A stretch of 14,297 bases of DNA from JBQCEE01 sp051960575. GTDB taxonomy: Bacteria > Actinomycetota > Actinomycetes > Mycobacteriales > Jatrophihabitantaceae. Made by a program: the position numbers and the translations under genes. The DNA lies in contig NZ_JBQCEE010000385.1 of assembly GCF_051960575.1 (NCBI RefSeq), positions 1-14,297 of the forward strand, in the 5' to 3' direction. The notes beneath the pieces were generated by a model. It saw only the letters and a list, made by a program, of their open reading frames with translations, searched no databases and was not told where the DNA came from. This document shows positions 1 through 6,321 of this stretch, one piece after another. Within the stretch, counting starts at the first letter, position 1; every line of letters starts with the position of its first letter.

Positions 1-705
1 CACCTGGCGTGGCGCGCCGAACCGCTGCGAGACGCGCTACGCGACCGGATCCGGTTGCCGTTGATTGTCGAGAACGACGCGAACGCCGCCGCCTGGGCCG
101 AGTACCGGTTCGGCGCGGCCCAGGGCCGTCCGGTCGTCGTGTGCGTCACGCTCGGCACCGGCATCGGCGGCGGCCTGGTCATCGACGGCACCGTGTACCG
201 CGGCGCCTATGGCCTGGCCGGCGAGTGGGGCCACATGACCGTCGTGCCGGACGGCCGTCGCTGCGCGTGCGGCAACGCCGGTTGCTGGGAGATGTACGCG
301 TCCGGCCGGGCGCTGGCCCGTGACGCCCGCGAGCTCGCGCTCGAGTCACCCGTCGCCGCGGCCGCGATGGTCGAGCGCGCCGGGTCGGTCGACGCCCTCA
401 CCGGACCGGTCGTCACCGCGGCCGCCGCCGCGGGCGACAGCGCGGCGATCTCGCTGTGCACGACGATGGGCCGCTGGCTCGGGCGCGGGCTGGCGAACCT
501 CGCGGCATCGCTCGACCCGTCGGTGTTCGTCATCGGCGGGGGCGTGAGCGAGGCGGGCGAGCTGCTCGTCGGCCCGGCGCGGGCGGAGTTCGCCCACACC
601 CTCACCGGACGCGGCCACCGGCCCAAGGCCGAGGTGCTGCTGGCGGCGCTCGGCGCCGAGGCCGGGCTGGTCGGTGCGGCCGATCTCGCCCGCCGGGAGG
701 CGTGA
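1..705 (+). CDS. glk: ROK-family glucokinase, C-terminal part (5' end outside window)
   Basis: Predicted cytoplasmic sugar kinase that phosphorylates glucose to glucose 6-phosphate. The frame is open from the first base, so the N-terminal ATP-binding part is missing. The remaining 234 residues carry the ROK hallmarks: 'VENDANAAAWAEY' with the catalytic Asp of the sugar site, 'VTLGTGIGGGLVIDG' (phosphate-binding loop), and 'GEWGHMTV' followed by the CxCGxxGCxE zinc signature in 'CACGNAGCWEMYAS'. Near the C-terminus 'PSVFVIGGGVSEAGELL' is the usual adenosine-pocket strand. No helix-turn-helix repressor domain is visible, but one could lie upstream. The length would fit a kinase-only ROK protein of about 310 residues. 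Glucokinase rather than another hexose or N-acetylhexosamine kinase is inferred from the overall pattern; substrate specificity cannot be settled from this fragment. Confidence 0.88.
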   Translation, partial: HLAWRAEPLRDALRDRIRLPLIVENDANAAAWAEYRFGAAQGRPVVVCVTLGTGIGGGLVIDGTVYRGAYGLAGEWGHMTVVPDGRRCACGNAGCWEMYASGRALARDARELALESPVAAAAMVERAGSVDALTGPVVTAAAAAGDSAAISLCTTMGRWLGRGLANLAASLDPSVFVIGGGVSEAGELLVGPARAEFAHTLTGRGHRPKAEVLLAALGAEAGLVGAADLARREA

Positions 706-743
706 GGCAGGCCACCGACGGGCGTGCGGCAGGATCAGCGGTC

Positions 744-1307
744 GTGCCGACCCTGCGCCTCGTCTCCGTCGACGCCCGCTCGTTCCCCGACCGCGCCGCG
801 CTGTCCGCCGCGCTCGCCGCCGAGACGCCGCAGGTGGCCGTCGTGCACCACGCCCCGCACCTGGCGCGCTGGCGGTCGCTGGCCGCCGAGATCGCCCGCG
901 GCGCCGGGCTGGTGGTGGTCGGCGGCGGCCGCACCGGCGGGGCGAACCTGCTGCTGAGCGACCTCGCCGTCGACGTCACCGCGACCCACGACGTGCTGCT
1001 CGGCCGCAATCCGCTGCGTCCGACCGGGTTCAGCCGCGCCGACCTGCGCTACCGCGGGGCGGCGTTCACGCTGATCGGCGCGAGCTCGGATGGCGACGCC
1101 GCCCGGCTCGACGCCGCGCTGCCGGACACGCCCGCGCTGGTGAGCCGCACCGACGGCACGGCCGTGCGCATCGTCGTCCCGGCCGGTCTGCACCTCGCCG
1201 CCGAGCGCGCCGCCGGCCCGCTGCTCGTCCGCGACCTCGAACTCTGCGCGGCCGCTACCGCTGATGATCCCGCGCGCAGACACACCCGGGTGTGCCTGCG
1301 TGCGTGA
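744..1307 (+). CDS. Small protein resembling a degenerate endonuclease/exonuclease/phosphatase (EEP) fold member
   Basis: 187-residue protein starting at GTG 744, 38 bases after the kinase stop. The opening 'LRLVSVDARSF', the segment 'AAETPQVAVVHHAPHLARW', then 'GGGRTGGANLLLS' and 'YRGAAFTLIGAS' follow the strand order of actinobacterial EEP proteins ('LRVxSxNxxxF...PDVVxxQE...GGRxxGxNxLL...RGxxxxxxGTHL'). However, the Asn, the Glu of QE and the His of GTHL, which bind metal and phosphate in active members, appear replaced (D, H and S here), and the C-terminal D-H catalytic pair is not evident. The protein is also shorter than the usual 230-280 residues. I infer a catalytically dead or repurposed relative. 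No signal peptide or TM segment is visible. The last codons lie inside a long inverted repeat. Coding is well supported by codon bias; the family call is tentative. Confidence 0.72.
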   Translation: MPTLRLVSVDARSFPDRAALSAALAAETPQVAVVHHAPHLARWRSLAAEIARGAGLVVVGGGRTGGANLLLSDLAVDVTATHDVLLGRNPLRPTGFSRADLRYRGAAFTLIGASSDGDAARLDAALPDTPALVSRTDGTAVRIVVPAGLHLAAERAAGPLLVRDLELCAAATADDPARRHTRVCLRA

Positions 1308-1313
1308 TCATCG
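1262..1313. terminator. 52-nt imperfect inverted repeat between convergent genes, overlapping a stop codon
   Basis: The sequence is symmetric about position 1287.5. The outer arm 1262-1269 pairs with 1306-1313 (one G-T), the middle arm 1271-1279 with 1296-1304 (one G-T), and the inner arm 1281-1285 with 1290-1294 around a CCGG loop. Only 1270/1305 and 1280/1295 mismatch. The centre is a perfect 14-base palindrome, CACACCCGGGTGTG. It includes the TGA stop of the upstream + gene (1305-1307) and lies 23 bases beyond the stop of the convergent - gene. There is no T-tract on either strand, as is common in actinobacterial hairpin terminators. The likely role is a bidirectional terminator. Confidence 0.7.
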
Positions 1314-1336
1314 CCGACCCGCGAGGCAGGCGTCGG

Positions 1337-2002
1337 TCAGACCGCCGAGCCGTCGTCGTCCTCGTCCCGGTGCTCACGCAGCCGGCTGACGAGGATGCCG
1401 GCGCCGAGCAGCACACCGCCGACGCCGAGGATCCAGCTCAACTGGTTGGCCAGCCCGATCTCGCCGCCGAGCCCGAGCACCATGATCGACACGACCAGGA
1501 TGGCCAGCGCCATGATCGTCGGCGCGGCGAAGCGCGGCAGCGGCGGCGGGGGCGGCGGCACGTAGTGGTCGTCGTCCAGCCACACCGGCTCGTCGGACGG
1601 CGCGGTCGGCTGGGCCAGCTGCTCGCGCCAGTCGGCGTCCTGCTTGGTGAGCTCGCGCTCGGCCTCGCGGATCGCGTTCACGGTGTCGACGTGCCAGTCG
1701 GCGACGATCGCGGCGAACGCGGCGTCGGTGTCGACGCCGGCGAGCGGGTCGGAGGTGACCGGTGGCGGCTCGGGCGACCCGAGCGCCCGCACGGCGGCCG
1801 CGACGATGGTGCGGGCGTCGCCGCGGTCGTCGCTCGCGACGAACAGCCGCCGCAGCGGCGCGGCGGGCTGCACGTCGAGGTAGGCGGCGATGCGGGCGCG
1901 GCCCAGCGCGCTGAGCAGGTGCTCGCCGATCGCCGGGTCGACGTCGGTCAGGGGCACGTAGGTGGCGGCCTGCAGGCCGTTGTCGAGCCGGTCGGCGCTC
2001 AT
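1337..2002 (-). CDS. Actinobacterial hypothetical protein with two C-terminal membrane segments
   Basis: 221 residues from an ATG at 2002 to a TGA at 1337. The start overlaps the stop of the upstream hydrolase gene as ATGA, implying translational coupling. Residues 1-76 form a compact domain ('TYVPLTDVDPAIGEHLL', 'ALGRARIAAYLDV', 'RRLFVASDDRGDARTIVAAAVRAL') of a type seen in short actinobacterial regulatory-like proteins. Residues 90-130 are helical and charged and contain 'DTVNAIREAERELTKQ'. A proline run (149-156) precedes two hydrophobic segments at about 160-178 and 188-207, and the tail is acidic ('EHRDEDDDGSAV'). I predict an inner-membrane protein with the large N-terminal domain in the cytoplasm. 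I do not recognise a biochemical function; coupling with the hydrolase suggests they act together. Confidence 0.82.
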   Translation of the reverse strand: MSADRLDNGLQAATYVPLTDVDPAIGEHLLSALGRARIAAYLDVQPAAPLRRLFVASDDRGDARTIVAAAVRALGSPEPPPVTSDPLAGVDTDAAFAAIVADWHVDTVNAIREAERELTKQDADWREQLAQPTAPSDEPVWLDDDHYVPPPPPPLPRFAAPTIMALAILVVSIMVLGLGGEIGLANQLSWILGVGGVLLGAGILVSRLREHRDEDDDGSAV

Positions 2003-2772
2003 GCCGGCCGCCCGGCGGGCAGCAGCGAGCGGACGAAGTCCAGCGAGCCCTCGTGGATCAGCGGCGCGTCGTGGTCGAGCGTGGCGACGTGCCAGCTGTG
2101 CTCGAGCACGACCTCGCGCACGGACGTGTTGCGGGCCCCGCGCACGAGCAGCTCGGCCGACAACGGGTCGAGCACGTGGTCGACCCGGCTGCGGAACAGC
2201 AGCACCGGCGCCGTGACGCGGTGCAGGTCGCGCACGGTCTGCTTCCACAGCCTGGTCATGGACGCGAAGGCGATCACCGGGGTGCGCTCGGACGGGTCGT
2301 CCTGGGCGACGCCGGGCTTCTGGATGTCCTCGCCGAACCCCGGACGCGACCGGACAACCCGGCACACGAACGGCGCCAGTTTCGCGTCCAGCCGGCGCAG
2401 GCCGAAGGCGGGGTTGACCAGCACGACGCCGGCGATGCCTGGGTGCTGCTCGGCGAGCCGGGTGACCAGCGCGCCGCCCATCGACAGGCCGCCCACGACC
2501 ACGGTCGAGCAGCGCTCGGCGAGCTCGAGGTAGGCGTCCTCGACGCAGCCGTACCACTGCGTCCAGGTCGAGCGGTTGGTCTCGCGCCAGGTCCGGCCGT
2601 GGCCCGGCAGGAGCGGCGCGCGCACGGTGAGGCCGGCCGCGGCCAGGTGCTCGGCCCACGGCCGCACGGTCGCGGGGGTGCCGGTGAAGCCGTGGCTGAG
2701 CAGGACGCCGACGCCGCCGACCTCGCCGCTGCCGTCGGCGGCGAAGGGTCGATCCTGCTCGGCGATCTGCAC
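1999..2772 (-). CDS. Alpha/beta hydrolase (carboxylesterase / monoacylglycerol-lipase type)
   Basis: 257-residue serine hydrolase of the carboxylesterase (Est30)/monoglyceride lipase type. Visible motifs in order: the oxyanion loop 'LLSHGFTGTP' (about 24-33), 'LLPGHGRTW' typical of this group, the nucleophile elbow 'GLSMGG' with Ser97, the acid Asp198 in 'RSRVDHV', and the base His228 in 'EHSWHVATLDHD'. The complete triad suggests an active enzyme; no signal peptide is present, so it should be cytoplasmic. The start is GTG 2772, preceded by a GGGAGGG Shine-Dalgarno (+ strand 2776-2782). It is the first gene of a two-gene operon and is divergent from the acyltransferase gene, which fits a role in acyl-ester or lipid turnover, although the substrate is unknown. 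Length and motif spacing are normal for the family. Confidence 0.9.
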   Translation of the reverse strand: MQIAEQDRPFAADGSGEVGGVGVLLSHGFTGTPATVRPWAEHLAAAGLTVRAPLLPGHGRTWRETNRSTWTQWYGCVEDAYLELAERCSTVVVGGLSMGGALVTRLAEQHPGIAGVVLVNPAFGLRRLDAKLAPFVCRVVRSRPGFGEDIQKPGVAQDDPSERTPVIAFASMTRLWKQTVRDLHRVTAPVLLFRSRVDHVLDPLSAELLVRGARNTSVREVVLEHSWHVATLDHDAPLIHEGSLDFVRSLLPAGRPA

Positions 2773-2841
2773 CGGCCCTCCCGGCCCCTCGGACTGCTGC
2801 CCCGCACACGACTGAGGAGACCATCATGCCTGGGCAGGGGC

Positions 2842-2847
2842 TACTCT
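2842..2847 (+). promoter_or_regulatory. Candidate -10 element (TACTCT) for the acyltransferase operon
   Basis: TACTCT fits the actinobacterial TAnnnT -10 pattern. A start of transcription about 7 bases downstream would fall near 2854, leaving a leader of roughly 50 bases before the GTG at 2908. It sits in the 135-base gap between divergent genes. No convincing -35 box is seen. Confidence 0.35.
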
Positions 2848-2898
2848 GCACCGAAAGGAATGACGCCTCCCGAACAACGTGAGCGCGTCGGAAGCGGT

Positions 2899-2902
2899 GG
2901 AG
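2899..2902 (+). promoter_or_regulatory. Shine-Dalgarno GGAG deciding the acyltransferase start
   Basis: GGAG lies 5 bases before GTG 2908. The competing in-frame ATG at 2860 has AAAGGA immediately abutting it (zero spacing), which is a poor arrangement. The family's conserved N-terminus ('YWLxKxVxxGPLLRL') also begins right at 2908. Confidence 0.55.
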
Positions 2903-2907
2903 AACGC

Positions 2908-3657
2908 GTGGGGTACTGGCTCGCCAAGTTCGTCTTCCTCGGTCCGTTGCTCCGCCTGCTCTGGCGGCCCTGGGCCGAGGGGCTCGAGAACATCCCGGAC
3001 GACCGTCCGGCCATCCTCGCGAGCAACCACCTGTCGTTCTGCGACTCCTTCTTCATGCCGCTGACGGTGCCGCGCAAGGTCACCTTCCTGGCCAAGGCCG
3101 AGTACTTCACCACGCCCGGCGTCAAGGGCTGGTTCTCGCGCTTCTTCTTCTCCGCCGTCGGCCAGGTGCCGATCGACCGCGACGACAAGGACGCGTCGGC
3201 CGGCGCGCTTCGCACCGCCGTCCGGGTGCTGCAGGAGGGCCACAACAACCTGCTCGGCATCTACCCCGAGGGCACCCGCTCGCCCGACGGGCGGCTCTAC
3301 CGCGGCAAGACCGGCGTCGCCCGCATGGCGCTGCAGTCGGGCGCGGTCGTCATCCCGTGCGCGATGGTGAACACCGAGATCATCCAGCCGCAGGGCCGCA
3401 TCCTCCCGCGGCTGCGGCCCCGCCCCGGGGTGCGGTTCGGGCGCCCGCTGGACTTCTCGCGCTACGAGGGGCTCGTCGGCGACCGGTTCGTCGAGCGGTC
3501 GATCACCGACGAGATCATGTACGAGCTGATGCAGCTCAGCGGCCAGGAGTACGTCGACCTCTACGCCGCGGACGTGAAGAAGGCCCAGGGTCAGGACGCC
3601 GCGTTCGGCGCACGCAGCACGGTGCCCTCACGGCTGCCCGACAGCCGCGCCTCCTGA
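2908..3657 (+). CDS. plsC: 1-acyl-sn-glycerol-3-phosphate acyltransferase (PlsC family)
   Basis: Predicted membrane-associated enzyme transferring an acyl chain to lysophosphatidic acid, giving phosphatidic acid. From GTG 2908 it has 249 residues. The block I motif NHLSFCD (H41 and D46 form HX4D) and block III YPEGTRS (E121-R124) are present, and 'RPWAEGLENIP', 'TFLAKAEYF' and 'GQVPIDR' match actinobacterial homologues closely. The N-terminal 'YWLAKFVFLGPLLRLLW' is the hydrophobic membrane-association segment. I chose GTG 2908 over ATG 2860 (which adds 16 residues lacking family resemblance) because of the better Shine-Dalgarno and the conserved N-terminus. The gene opens a same-strand run with 4 bases to the next gene. 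The acyltransferase call is firm; lysophosphatidate as acceptor follows from family membership. Confidence 0.9.
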   Translation: MGYWLAKFVFLGPLLRLLWRPWAEGLENIPDDRPAILASNHLSFCDSFFMPLTVPRKVTFLAKAEYFTTPGVKGWFSRFFFSAVGQVPIDRDDKDASAGALRTAVRVLQEGHNNLLGIYPEGTRSPDGRLYRGKTGVARMALQSGAVVIPCAMVNTEIIQPQGRILPRLRPRPGVRFGRPLDFSRYEGLVGDRFVERSITDEIMYELMQLSGQEYVDLYAADVKKAQGQDAAFGARSTVPSRLPDSRAS

Positions 3658-3661
3658 CCCC

Positions 3662-4147
3662 GTGCGGTTCTTCTACGACTGCGAGTTCATCGAGGACGGC
3701 AGCACGATCGACCTGGTCTCGATCGGCGTCGTCGACGAGACCGGACGCGAGTTCTACGCCGTCTCGACCGAGTTCGACGCGTCCCGGGCCATCCCGTGGG
3801 TGCGCAGGAACGTGCTCGACAAGCTGCCGTCGCCCGCCGACCCGGCGTGGCGCTCGCGCGACCGCATCCGCGACGACCTGCTCGCGTTCCTGCTCGAGCC
3901 CGGCGACGGCGTCGAGCTGTGGGCCTGGATGTCGGCGTACGACCACGTGGTGCTGTGCCAGCTGTGGGGCGACATGCGCGCGCTGCCCCGCTCGATCCCG
4001 CGGTTCACCCACGAGCTGCGGCAGCGCTGGGAGGACGCCGGGTCGCCGCCGCTGCCGCCCCCGCCGCCCGACCAGCACAGTGCGCTGGCCGACGCCCGGC
4101 ACAACCTCGTCCGGTGGCAGACGCTCGATCGCGCAGGCACGCACTAG
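3662..4147 (+). CDS. Polyadenylate-specific 3'-exoribonuclease AS (DEDDh nuclease)
   Basis: 161-residue protein matching the actinobacterial 3'-exoribonuclease AS family (type member Rv2179c of M. tuberculosis), which prefers 3' poly(A) RNA. The DEDDh residues are visible: D6 and E8 in 'FFYDCEFIEDG', D94 in 'SAYDHVVL', and H139/D144 in 'HSALADARHN'. 'GVELWAWMSAYDHVVLCQLWG' region and the proline run (129-136) are features of this family. The GTG start has no clear Shine-Dalgarno and lies 4 bases after the upstream stop, so it is probably translated by coupling. The TAG stop forms the start of a TAGGGT -10-like hexamer for the next gene. A separate cytoplasmic RNA-processing role beside lipid and sugar genes is conserved synteny rather than an obvious functional link. 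Confidence 0.9.
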   Translation: MRFFYDCEFIEDGSTIDLVSIGVVDETGREFYAVSTEFDASRAIPWVRRNVLDKLPSPADPAWRSRDRIRDDLLAFLLEPGDGVELWAWMSAYDHVVLCQLWGDMRALPRSIPRFTHELRQRWEDAGSPPLPPPPPDQHSALADARHNLVRWQTLDRAGTH

Positions 4148-4150
4148 GGT
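4145..4150 (+). promoter_or_regulatory. Candidate -10 element (TAGGGT) for leaderless phosphofructokinase transcript
   Basis: TAGGGT begins with the TAG stop of the exoribonuclease gene and lies exactly 8 bases before GTG 4159, the spacing expected if transcription begins at or next to the start codon. No Shine-Dalgarno precedes the GTG. If active, it would give an internal promoter driving pfkA and, through overlaps, the sialic-acid cassette. Confidence 0.5.
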
Positions 4151-4158
4151 CAGGCATC

Positions 4159-5184
4159 GTGCGTATCGGTGTGCTGACCGGCGGCGGCGACTGCCCCGGC
4201 CTCAACGCGGTGATCAGGGCGGTCGTGCGCAAGGGCGCGGGCGTGCACGGCCACGAGTTCGTCGGCTTCCGCGACGGCTGGCGCGGGCCGCTGGAGAACC
4301 TCACCCGCCCGCTCGGCATCCCCGACGTGCGGGGGATTTTGCCGCGCGGCGGCACGATCCTCGGCTCGTCGCGCACCAACCCGTTCAAGATCGACGGCGG
4401 GCCGGCGCAGATCACCGAGAACCTGCACCGGCTCGGGATCGACGCACTGGTCGCGATCGGCGGCGAGGACACGCTCGGCGTCGCCACGAAGCTGCACGAG
4501 CTCGGCGTCAACGTCGTCGGCGTGCCGAAGACGATCGACAACGACCTCAACGCCACCGATTACACCTTCGGCTTCGACACCGCGGTGAACATCGCGATGG
4601 AGGCCATCGACCGGCTGCACACGACGGCCGAGTCGCACCACCGGGCGCTCATCGTCGAGGTGATGGGCCGCCACGCCGGCTGGATCGCGCTGCACGCGGG
4701 CATGGCGGGCGGGGCCAACGTCATCCTCATCCCCGAGATCCCGTTCTCGATCGAGCGGGTCTGCGCCTACGTCGAGTCGCGCTTCCAGGCCCACTACGCG
4801 CCGATCGTCGTCGTCGCCGAGGGCGCGATGCCCGAGGGCGGCGACATCTCGAGCCTCGAGAAAGGGCTCGACGCCTTCGGCCACATGCGACTCGGCGGCA
4901 TCGGCGAGTGGCTGGCGAACGAGATCGAGCAGCGCACGGGCAAGGAGGCCCGCACGACGGTGCTCGGGCACATCCAGCGCGGCGGCACGCCGACCGCGTT
5001 CGACCGCGTGCTCGCCACCCGGTTCGGCGTCGCGGCGATCGACGCCGTGCACGGCGGCGACTTCGGTGTCATGGTCGCCCTGCGCGGCACCGACATCGTC
5101 CGCGTGCCGCTCGCCGAGGGCACCACCGAGCTCAAGACCGTCGATCCGACGCGCTACGCGGAGGCCGAGGTCTTCTTCGGGTGA
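4159..5184 (+). CDS. pfkA: 6-phosphofructokinase, predicted pyrophosphate-dependent type
   Basis: 341-residue group III phosphofructokinase: fructose 6-phosphate to fructose 1,6-bisphosphate in glycolysis. The N-terminal 'VLTGGGDCPGLNAVIRAV' is the phosphoryl-donor loop, 'PKTIDNDL' holds the catalytic Asp127, 'EVMGRHAGWIALHAG' binds fructose 6-phosphate, and 'LGHIQRGGTPTAFDR' is the C-terminal substrate motif. Two donor-specificity positions, which fall at the E. coli numbering, read as PPi-type: Asp104 in 'GGEDT' (Gly in ATP enzymes) and Lys124 in 'PKTIDND' (Gly in ATP enzymes). I therefore predict PPi as donor, which would make the reaction reversible, as in Amycolatopsis methanolica. It starts at GTG 4159 after a TAGGGT hexamer. 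Its TGA overlaps the next GTG (GTGA), tying it translationally to the glycosyltransferase gene. Confidence 0.93.
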   Translation: MRIGVLTGGGDCPGLNAVIRAVVRKGAGVHGHEFVGFRDGWRGPLENLTRPLGIPDVRGILPRGGTILGSSRTNPFKIDGGPAQITENLHRLGIDALVAIGGEDTLGVATKLHELGVNVVGVPKTIDNDLNATDYTFGFDTAVNIAMEAIDRLHTTAESHHRALIVEVMGRHAGWIALHAGMAGGANVILIPEIPFSIERVCAYVESRFQAHYAPIVVVAEGAMPEGGDISSLEKGLDAFGHMRLGGIGEWLANEIEQRTGKEARTTVLGHIQRGGTPTAFDRVLATRFGVAAIDAVHGGDFGVMVALRGTDIVRVPLAEGTTELKTVDPTRYAEAEVFFG

Positions 5185-5858
5185 CCACCGCCGTGCCCGA
5201 GGCCGCCGAACGGCACCTGGCGCTGTTCACCGACCTCATCGCCGCGTACGCGGTGCGCCGTCCGATCGAACGGATCGCCGTCGTCGGCAACGCGCCGCTC
5301 GAGCCCGACCCGGCGCGCGCCGACGCGGTCGACGCGGCCGACCTCGTGATCCGGGTGAACTCGTTCGTCGTCGACCCGGCCGGCGGCCCGCGCCGCACGG
5401 GGCGCCGCGCGGACGTGGCGGTCATGGCGCGGGCGACGCGGCCGACCGCCGACACCTTCCGCGAGTACTCGCGCCGGCTCTACCTCGTGGTGGACGCCGG
5501 CAACATGAACGTGCCCGAGCCGCCCCGCAACTACGCCTTCTGGCCGAAGGACCTCGGCGCCGTCCCGATCCCGAACGCGACGATCGGCCACCCGCTCAAG
5601 GTGCTGCTCGCGCCCGAGAACGACGGCGCCCGCATCGTGCCGACCTCGGGCACGCTGGCGGCCTACCTCGGCTGGAAGCTCTTCCCGTCCGCGCACCTGG
5701 TGCTGACCGGCTTCTCGTTCATCGACGACGCCGACCAGAAGCGCTGGAAGCACCAGAGCGGCCGTACCGTTCCGATGCACCCCGCGCACTCGCTCGAGCG
5801 CGAGCAGGCGCTCATGCTGGCGTGGCTCGACTCGGACCGCGCGGAGCTGCTGCGGTGA
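5181..5858 (+). CDS. GT29-like glycosyltransferase (putative sialyl/nonulosonyl transferase)
   Basis: 225-residue protein whose motifs resemble the sialylmotifs of family GT29, best known from animals. L-motif-like: 'RIAVVGNAPLEPD' then 'VDAADLVIRVNSFVVD' and 'GRRADVAVMA' (about 31-83), matching the pattern 'CAVVGNSGxL..ID..D.V.R.N....G...DVG..T'. S-motif-like: 'IVPTSGTLAAYLGWKLF' then 'HLVLTGFSFI' (about 152-181). VS-motif-like HxxxxE: His203-Glu208 in 'HSLEREQ', where the catalytic His and Glu would sit. It lacks a signal peptide and TM segment, so it should act in the cytoplasm on a CMP-sugar donor. It starts at a GTG overlapping the pfkA stop. Association with NeuA and NeuB genes strongly supports nonulosonic-acid transfer. 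The acceptor is unknown; family assignment rests on motif reading and needs a profile search. Confidence 0.75.
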   Translation: MTTAVPEAAERHLALFTDLIAAYAVRRPIERIAVVGNAPLEPDPARADAVDAADLVIRVNSFVVDPAGGPRRTGRRADVAVMARATRPTADTFREYSRRLYLVVDAGNMNVPEPPRNYAFWPKDLGAVPIPNATIGHPLKVLLAPENDGARIVPTSGTLAAYLGWKLFPSAHLVLTGFSFIDDADQKRWKHQSGRTVPMHPAHSLEREQALMLAWLDSDRAELLR

Positions 5859-5875
5859 CCCGACCGATCCAGCCC

Positions 5876-5880
5876 AGGAG
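5876..5880 (+). promoter_or_regulatory. Strong Shine-Dalgarno (AGGAG) for the coiled-coil gene
   Basis: AGGAG lies 6 bases before GTG 5887 and fixes that start. It is one of the clearest ribosome-binding sites of the window, where many neighbours rely on start-stop overlaps. Confidence 0.65.
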
Positions 5881-5886
5881 ATCTTC

Positions 5887-6321
5887 GTGACCGACCCCGA
5901 TGCCGAGCGTCCGCCGTTCGGGCAGCGTGTGAAGCACCGCGTGAAGCAGCTCGCGAACGCGGGCGACCTGGCCAACGCCGTCGCCGTCCTGACGCGACGG
6001 GTCGACAAGGCCGAGGCGAAGGTCGACCGGTGGGGCGCGGTCGTGAACCGGCTCAACGTCACCCATGACGTCCTCGTGCACCAGATGACGGGCGTCGAAC
6101 GGCGCATGGACGAACTGGTGCTGCCCCGTGCCGCCGAGGCAGCGGTGCCGCCGGCGGCCGCCCCCTCGGGCGATCCCGCGGTCGCCGAGGCGCAGGCGAT
6201 TCTCGCCGAGATCCGCGCCGAGCACGCCAGGGTGCGGGTGCGCCTGCAGCTGCTGTCGGAGTACGAGGAGCGCATCCGCCGGCTCGAGGCCGCCGTCATG
6301 GCTGCGAAACCGACGTCGTGA
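5887..6321 (+). CDS. Uncharacterised coiled-coil protein within the sialic-acid cassette
   Basis: 144-residue soluble protein from GTG 5887, with an AGGAG ribosome-binding site. Two helical stretches rich in heptad-like Leu/Val/Ile and charged residues are separated by an Ala/Pro linker: about 13-80 ('VKHRVKQLANAGDL', 'VDKAEAKVDRWGAVVNRLNV', 'GVERRMDELVL') and about 97-140 ('VAEAQAILAEIRAEHARV', 'LLSEYEERIRRLEAAVMA'); the linker lies at about 81-96. There are no TM segments, signal peptide or catalytic motif. I do not recognise a family. The stop overlaps the start of the CMP-sialate synthetase gene as GTGA, so it is embedded in the same operon. It may scaffold or oligomerise the pathway enzymes or tether the transferase; that is inference only. 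Coding is supported by overlap, ribosome-binding site and codon bias. Confidence 0.8.
   Translation: MTDPDAERPPFGQRVKHRVKQLANAGDLANAVAVLTRRVDKAEAKVDRWGAVVNRLNVTHDVLVHQMTGVERRMDELVLPRAAEAAVPPAAAPSGDPAVAEAQAILAEIRAEHARVRVRLQLLSEYEERIRRLEAAVMAAKPTS

Noticed and set aside
2053..3657. Long plus-strand frame extending the acyltransferase N-terminus by 285 codons
   Set aside because: The extension is antisense to the alpha/beta hydrolase with its full triad. The acyltransferase family start is at 2908, with a GGAG in front.
3357..5858. Continuous 833-codon frame that would fuse extra sequence to the GT29-like protein
   Set aside because: The upstream part is an out-of-frame reading of plsC, the exoribonuclease and pfkA. 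The natural start is GTG 5181, overlapping the pfkA stop.
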